Shown here one piece after another: positions 59,362 to 64,000 of a stretch of DNA of 64,000 nucleotides. Every line of letters starts with the position of its first letter. The stretch's first letter is position 1. The notes below the pieces were generated by a model. That model had not been told where the DNA came from. It did no database searches and saw only the letters and a list, made by a program, of their open reading frames with translations. A program made the position numbers and the translations under genes. Origin of the DNA: Candidatus Melainabacteria bacterium (GTDB taxonomy: Bacteria; Cyanobacteriota; Vampirovibrionia; Obscuribacterales; Obscuribacteraceae); NCBI GenBank assembly GCA_003963305.1, contig RXJR01000006.1:221171-285170 (forward strand), in the 5' to 3' direction.

Positions 59362-60306
59362 CTAGCGGAACAGTCCACGCAGAGCGTCGTTGATACTCTT
59401 GACAGTATCGTCCGGCTCATCATCGTCAAGGTCCTGCACCTGCGCACCATCATCAGACTGAGCAGCCGCCTGCTTGGTTGGGTCGAGAAACAGCGAAGGC
59501 TGGGCGGCAGGGTCAGGCTGAGCAAGAGGTGTTGAAGGTTGCAGGGCAGCCTCGGTCGACCCCATCGGGGTGAAAAAGGAAGTCGTCACTTCTCCCATCG
59601 CTGCTGCACTAGACGAAGTGGCGGCTGGGGCAGCCGGGGTTTCTGGAGGAGCCAGAGCAGGCGCTGCCGGGGCTGGCACAGGCTCAGTCGGCTGAGGATT
59701 CTGATAATCGTACGAAACACCGGCACTATATGGCGCGCCGGGTGTCGAAACAGGCGCCTCAGGCTGAGTCGGCTGAGGTTCGTCTGGAGCACCGAAAATG
59801 TCCAGAGGGGAGAATGCTTTTGGTTGAGCAGCCGGGGTTTCTGGTTGGTTCAGAAACAGACTTGACGTTGCTGCCGCCGCGGTCTCGACAGCCGGTGTCG
59901 GCGTCTCAGGCGGCGTCATGGCAGGAATGCGAGTAGACGAAGCACGAACATTGAGCGGCGCTACCGGTATGGCATCTGGAGTAGGGGTCGCGGCAGCCGA
60001 ACCGGCTCGACCTGGTCTCGGGCGAGGTTCTTTCGGCTCTTCAACGGCAGGCACTTCAGTGGCAGCTGGTTTGGCACCCACAAGAGGTGTACCAGGGGTC
60101 AAAGTCGAACCGCCGCTGTATCGAGCCTGCATGGCCCGAACCTTTTCACGATCGGTCGCGACCGTGCTCAGCTTTTGCTGGGAGGTCAAGATGCGCTTCT
60201 CCAGCTCACCGATTTGCTCTGTGATGACATTGATTTCTTCGCGAGTGTGAGCCTCCTTCTCGGAGAACTCATCCAGCAGTTTTTTCAACATCTCCAAACT
60301 GGGCAT
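59362..60306 (-). CDS. Coiled-coil and disordered Pro/Ala-rich protein, unknown
   Basis: Product of 314 residues from the ATG at 60306, with AAGGAG 7 bases before it. The N-terminal ~60 residues are a coiled coil (LDEFSEKEAHTREEINV and following). Residues about 65-285 are Pro/Ala/Thr/Glu-rich and disordered. The C-terminal tail DDEPDDTVKSINDALRGLF is an acidic stretch plus a short amphipathic helix, probably a binding motif. No signal peptide. Same orientation as the genes on both sides. Confidence 0.65.
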   Translation of the reverse strand: MPSLEMLKKLLDEFSEKEAHTREEINVITEQIGELEKRILTSQQKLSTVATDREKVRAMQARYSGGSTLTPGTPLVGAKPAATEVPAVEEPKEPRPRPGRAGSAAATPTPDAIPVAPLNVRASSTRIPAMTPPETPTPAVETAAAATSSLFLNQPETPAAQPKAFSPLDIFGAPDEPQPTQPEAPVSTPGAPYSAGVSYDYQNPQPTEPVPAPAAPALAPPETPAAPAATSSSAAAMGEVTTSFFTPMGSTEAALQPSTPLAQPDPAAQPSLFLDPTKQAAAQSDDGAQVQDLDDDEPDDTVKSINDALRGLFR

Positions 60307-60555
60307 GTGCAAGCTCCTTACATCCGCTTATCAGCGCGTCCAGCGCCTCGACGCTACAAGTTTTTTACCACCTAACAGGGAATTTAACCACCCCCGAGCC
60401 GTTTGCCGCGCCAAAACATCACTATTTGTGATGCAACAAGCGCACTCAGCGCGAGACGAAGAAGCTATCTAGCACTGCCTGCGGTGCAGTCTTGTGGTCC
60501 AGCAGAACGAAAATGTCGACGACTGTAATTTTATCGTCTGAGCGCCTGGCAAGCC

Positions 60556-61368
60556 TCAGCCGGTGGCTGAACTATCGTCCTGCACGGCAGCCGACTTAGT
60601 AGCTTGAATCAGGGAGCTGAACAACCACATACAGAGTTCGTCAAGAGAATCGACAGAAGGGTTGGCATCAGACATGCGCCACATCATGCCAAGCTCAGAG
60701 ATCTTGACCTGAATACGCGCCAGTGGTTTGTAATCAACTTCTGACTTACTCAATGCCATGACTTTATTCACAGGCAGCAGATAAAATTCAATGGCGTCGT
60801 CTTTTCCTCTCAAAACCAGGGAATGCGTGCGCGTCGACAGACGTGCGCGGAAGTATGTCTTAGTCTCCTGCGCTTCGCGCAATTTGTTGGCGCGGGTGAC
60901 CTCAGTTACATCACCGGATATGGTGCCGGAGACATGCAACTCAGTGCCGGCTGCGACCTGGTTGAACTCAAATTGATAACGCTGCAAGAGTCCATAGATT
61001 TTGTCGATCAGTGTCTCTATGCCCTTCTTGTATATTGACTCACGATAAATCTGCTGCAGATCGATGCCGCGCTTCTCGGCCAGGTACTGCATCGAGTCTT
61101 CCTTGAGCTTATACATCCAGTCATTGCCGGTTTCGGCATTTTGAGACTCGTGATACACCAGAATCTGACGGGATAGCGCGGCTTCGCGCTCATCTGCCGA
61201 GATGTCGCCCACGGCGCCGCCCGTCTCGAAACCTACCCTGTCCACATTGCGAGGCATTCCGCTCTGTCGCGCCGGATGGTTGTCTAAAAACTTACGCGTT
61301 TCTTTGGGATCGCGGGGTTTGGGGGCATCTTTACCGGAGCCTGAGCCCCCCTTCTTCTTATCCCACAT
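60556..61368 (-). CDS. Stand-alone protein sharing the sensor domain of the adjacent kinase
   Basis: Product of 270 residues from the ATG at 61368, with AAGGAGG 8 bases upstream. A basic, disordered N-terminus (about 1-45) precedes a helical region. Residues about 160-260 align by eye with about 170-280 of the soluble kinase next door: shared FRARLSTRTHSLVLRG against LRCRASSSTWSLSMRG, then the IEFYL(L/V)PV block, a DEL(C/Y) turn and LFSSLIQA against LFKTLVFA. It has no kinase or DNA-binding motif. Probably a modulator that competes or pairs with the kinase domain. Not recognised as a known family. Confidence 0.7.
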   Translation of the reverse strand: MWDKKKGGSGSGKDAPKPRDPKETRKFLDNHPARQSGMPRNVDRVGFETGGAVGDISADEREAALSRQILVYHESQNAETGNDWMYKLKEDSMQYLAEKRGIDLQQIYRESIYKKGIETLIDKIYGLLQRYQFEFNQVAAGTELHVSGTISGDVTEVTRANKLREAQETKTYFRARLSTRTHSLVLRGKDDAIEFYLLPVNKVMALSKSEVDYKPLARIQVKISELGMMWRMSDANPSVDSLDELCMWLFSSLIQATKSAAVQDDSSATG

Positions 61369-61578
61369 CGCCACTGCCTCCTTCTAGACTCGATCCGGCC
61401 CTGCACATACTTGTGTGCTAAGCGGCGCCCTCATTCAATTTGTACCCATCTATTATGCTTTTCGAGCCTCCCACTTGTATATGACGATTTGGTATTAACG
61501 CAATCGTGTACAAATCCTCGGAGGCGCCATGGGCTGACCAGATCGAACCATTAAGAATTATGAGAATTGCTTCATAAT

Positions 61579-63096
61579 TTAAACATTGTAGCGTATTTCA
61601 AGAGTTGTGGTCGATCCCTTTCCCTCTGCTGATTCGAAACGTAGCCTGGCCGGATAGTAACAACGAATCATCTCAGCTCTTTCTTTGTTTCCGCTCTGGC
61701 CGGTGCCACCCTCGATTGCTTTTCGTGCTTCCACATCACTGGTATCGACACCCTTGCCGTTGTCTTTGACTGTGAATTTGACAATGGTTTCAGAAACTTC
61801 GATATAAACCATGATTCGCGATGCCTCAGCATACTTTTCAATATTAGTAAGGGATTCTTGCACGATGCGGTAGATGTGAAGCTGCACTGGATATGGAAAT
61901 TCCGGCAAATCTCGCTCACATTCAAAGGTGCAGTCGATGCCGATGCGCTGTTCGACTCGCGCCAGCAGATCGGCGATAACAGTCTTCAGCCCCCAATCAA
62001 TGAGATCTCGAGGAGCCAGATCGTGACAGATCTCACGCAGTTTTTGAGAGACGGAATCCAACCCGGCACTCAGCTCAGAATCTTGAATGCGCCTGTCGCT
62101 GCTAAGCTGACGCTTCAATGTCATAATGTCGGCAATGACAGCATCGTGCAAATCACGAGCGATGCGATTCTGAATTTCTTCTTGCTGGCTGACAATCTTC
62201 TGGGCCATATTTTGCTCAGCCAGTAGAAGTTCCCGCACAGTTGCTCGCAAAGCGGCTCCTTCTAAATTGTCGAAGATTGCCGTGCCGATCAATTCATCTT
62301 TCAAGCCTTGCGCCGAGGCGAACACAAGTGTCTTAAAGAGACTCCGCACCAGATAATAAAGCTCATCCGGATCAGCCGGCAATGCATCGATAAACCAGAT
62401 ACCGGGCTGGTTTCGATCGTTCATCTGCAAAACACTCTTCAATCGCCCCGGCGTCTCGCTGCGAGAGAATTTAAAAATCTCCAGCACAGGCACGAGATAA
62501 AACTCGATGCGCCCGTGCGTTCCACGCATTGATAAACTCCAGGTCGAAGATGAGGCTCGACAGCGCAGATAAGAGATGGACTTTCTTTGTGTCGCCATCG
62601 GCGCAGCCGGTGAGCCATTCTCCTGTGTCTGATAAGGAGAGTCTTCCCGCACTTCGCTCACGTCGGTTGTGCTGAGACGCAATGGCGCAAGCTCCGGCAC
62701 ATCTGACACCAGTTCGTTGAATTCCAGCACCAAACCTTTCAAGGTGGCTGATAAAAGCGCCATCAAACTGCGAGTTGCTTCTTCGATCTCTTCGCCTGCA
62801 AATTCCTCCGGACCATGAATCAAATCTTTGTGACCCGGCACCATTCGAAAAGCCAGCTCGCGTAACCAGAGCGACTGATAGATGGATTGCTGCGCCCGCC
62901 GTCCCATATCTTCGCTCGAATATTCGCGAATGTGATTGAAACGCCCCCACTGCCCCGAATCAGTGCCAACTTTGTTTACCGAATTTGCACGATCGACTCG
63001 CTCGGTAATGCCGAGCTTATCAGCCATCGGAGGTGGCATTACCTCGATGAGGTATTTCAAAACTTCGTCCAGGGCTCGATCTAAGATTGGCTTCAC
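61579..63096 (-). CDS. Soluble NarL-type histidine kinase with novel N-terminal domain
   Basis: Product of 505 residues with no membrane helices. The N-terminal ~290 residues are of unknown fold, with a sub-domain (about 170-280) shared with the adjacent 270-residue protein. HisKA_3 has RIARDLHDA (phospho-acceptor H317); HATPase_c has QESLTNIEKYA and DNGKGVD. The cognate regulator gene upstream overlaps its start by four bases. Its signal is likely cytosolic. Confidence 0.92.
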   Translation of the reverse strand: MKPILDRALDEVLKYLIEVMPPPMADKLGITERVDRANSVNKVGTDSGQWGRFNHIREYSSEDMGRRAQQSIYQSLWLRELAFRMVPGHKDLIHGPEEFAGEEIEEATRSLMALLSATLKGLVLEFNELVSDVPELAPLRLSTTDVSEVREDSPYQTQENGSPAAPMATQRKSISYLRCRASSSTWSLSMRGTHGRIEFYLVPVLEIFKFSRSETPGRLKSVLQMNDRNQPGIWFIDALPADPDELYYLVRSLFKTLVFASAQGLKDELIGTAIFDNLEGAALRATVRELLLAEQNMAQKIVSQQEEIQNRIARDLHDAVIADIMTLKRQLSSDRRIQDSELSAGLDSVSQKLREICHDLAPRDLIDWGLKTVIADLLARVEQRIGIDCTFECERDLPEFPYPVQLHIYRIVQESLTNIEKYAEASRIMVYIEVSETIVKFTVKDNGKGVDTSDVEARKAIEGGTGQSGNKERAEMIRCYYPARLRFESAEGKGSTTTLEIRYNV

Positions 63097-63713
63097 GGCT
63101 CTAACTCGAGATTTCCATATCCACTTTGCACCGCCCAGGCAATCAATTGCTCACGACTTTCGAGCCCCAGTTTGAGCAAAAGCAGTTCGCATTGTTTACG
63201 CACCGTAGCGGGAGAAGCCTGCCTGCGCTCAGCAATTTCACTGTATTTCATGCCGCGAGCCAGCATTTTTAGTACTTCCTGCTCCGAGCGCGTCACCTTA
63301 GTTTCGCCGGAAACCAGCTCGCTTGAAAGAACCGGTTTCTTTCCGTTCATGACCTGTCGCATGGCATCAGCCACGGTGCCGACATTCTCCGACTTCAATA
63401 GATAGCCGGCAACGCCCATTGAAAGCACTGTCTGAATGAACGCCATACGATTTTCGCCTGAAAAGATGATGACATTGGCGCCGGTCACCGAACAAAATGA
63501 GTTGACAGTCGTCCTGGGCCCGGTCGAGCCCGGCAAGTGCAGATCCAACAGAATGATCTGGGGGTTCAGAGCGGCAGCCATCTCCAAGCCCTGATCAGAT
63601 GTTGTGGCGGTACCAAGCACATCAATATCAGATTCTCTCGATAGCCCGGAAGTCAGACCTTCGAGAGTGACCTGATGGTCTTCAACAATCAACACACCGA
63701 TTCGACTCATCAT
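63093..63713 (-). CDS. NarL/LuxR-type response regulator
   Basis: Product of 206 residues from the first ATG of MMSRIGVLIVEDHQ; an upstream open frame is unlikely to be translated. Receiver with D57 (IILLDLHLPG); C-terminal HTH (about 145-200) with VTRSEQEVLKMLARGMKYSEIA and the recognition helix ASPATVRKQCELLLLKLG. Partner of the soluble kinase that follows with a four-base overlap. Confidence 0.9.
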   Translation of the reverse strand: MMSRIGVLIVEDHQVTLEGLTSGLSRESDIDVLGTATTSDQGLEMAAALNPQIILLDLHLPGSTGPRTTVNSFCSVTGANVIIFSGENRMAFIQTVLSMGVAGYLLKSENVGTVADAMRQVMNGKKPVLSSELVSGETKVTRSEQEVLKMLARGMKYSEIAERRQASPATVRKQCELLLLKLGLESREQLIAWAVQSGYGNLELEP

Positions 63714-63886
63714 TCCAGCCTGCTTGACACACATGGTCATACCCAGACCAGAGCTTCCAGTACCGGCACAGGCGGATTGCGTTTGTAAAGCGCCGAGCCT
63801 CGCCGCCACTGGGTTTAGGATGGTTTTTTATAAAAGTCGACAGAGAAAGGTGTTAGAGTTTAGCCGCAAGACAATCGGGCAGTCCC

Positions 63887-64000
63887 ATGCAATTAGACGT
63901 TGTGTTTTTGTCACGCGTTCAGTTCGCGCTGACAATTATGTTTCACTACATATTTCCGCCGCTGACCATCGGTCTCGGACTTTTCATGGTGCTCATCGAA
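63887..64000 (+). CDS. cydA: Cytochrome bd ubiquinol oxidase subunit I, partial (cut by window edge)
   Basis: The first 38 codons run from the ATG to the window end with no stop. [21 protein letters not shown] is the CydA N-terminus and includes the His (residue 20) that ligates haem b595 in the family. It is the quinol-oxidising, haem-bearing subunit of the high-affinity terminal oxidase in the inner membrane. Divergent from the response regulator at 63713. Confidence 0.9.
   Translation, partial: MQLDVVFLSRVQFALTIMFHYIFPPLTIGLGLFMVLIE

Noticed and set aside
59163..59393. 76-codon plus-strand frame
   Set aside because: It overlaps the end of the minus-strand gene at 59362, has no start signal and does not look like a protein family.

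Overview
This window reads as a chromosomal segment of a Gram-negative-type, non-photosynthetic bacterium. My best guess is a relative of Cyanobacteria such as Obscuribacterales (Melainabacteria/Vampirovibrionia). That guess rests on a type IV pilus cluster with an embedded SigB/SigF-like sigma factor, a CHASE2 kinase, a bd oxidase, and many large secreted or disordered Ala/Ser/Pro-rich proteins. It is an inference from style, not a database match. No phage, insertion sequence, CRISPR array, rRNA or tRNA was recognised. Both ends cut genes: a small membrane protein on the left (minus strand) and cydA on the right (plus strand).

Layout. 0-11 kb: mostly unrecognised envelope or secreted proteins (a Ser/Thr-rich protein, an SGNH-like protein, a TPR protein, a coiled-coil protein, a VIT/VWA protein, a glycine-zipper protein), plus a zinc ribbon and a 36-bp tandem repeat. 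11.4-15.6 kb: a CHASE2 histidine kinase, a NarL-type regulator and a secreted protein in one operon. 15.8-25.6 kb: housekeeping genes (dnaX, acylphosphatase, der, plsY, an HtrA-type protease, an OmpR-type regulator) and an odd protein with an N-terminal DNA-binding-like segment and a C-terminal J-like domain. 26.6-32.1 kb: an MBOAT O-acyltransferase followed by three overlapping SGNH-like paralogues, probably a polysaccharide or envelope O-acylation system. 32.1-36.2 kb: a phosphatase-like/SUI1 fusion, then larC-larE-larB for the nickel-pincer cofactor. 36.3-40.4 kb: a TPR membrane protein, a tiny His-rich secreted protein, and an OmpR/sensor-kinase pair.

40.8-54.1 kb is a type IV pilus cluster: an ATPase-less PilB paralogue, pilB with C-terminal zinc ribbons, pilT, pilC, a sigma factor, an ABC-2 transporter, pilD, a pilM-pilN fusion, pilO, a pilP-like gene and a small cytosolic protein. 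A membrane Ser/Thr kinase with TPRs follows. 56.4-59.1 kb (minus) holds mobA, an enoyl-CoA hydratase-like gene, an HMG-CoA lyase and a 70-residue stand-alone biotin carrier, suggesting leucine degradation. 59.4-63.7 kb (minus) holds a disordered protein, a stand-alone protein sharing a domain with the neighbouring soluble histidine kinase, that kinase, and its NarL-type regulator.

The points most worth following are the MBOAT plus triple SGNH operon, the domain shared between a stand-alone protein and a soluble kinase, the HTH/J-like fusion, the phosphatase-like/SUI1 fusion, and the PilB variants.
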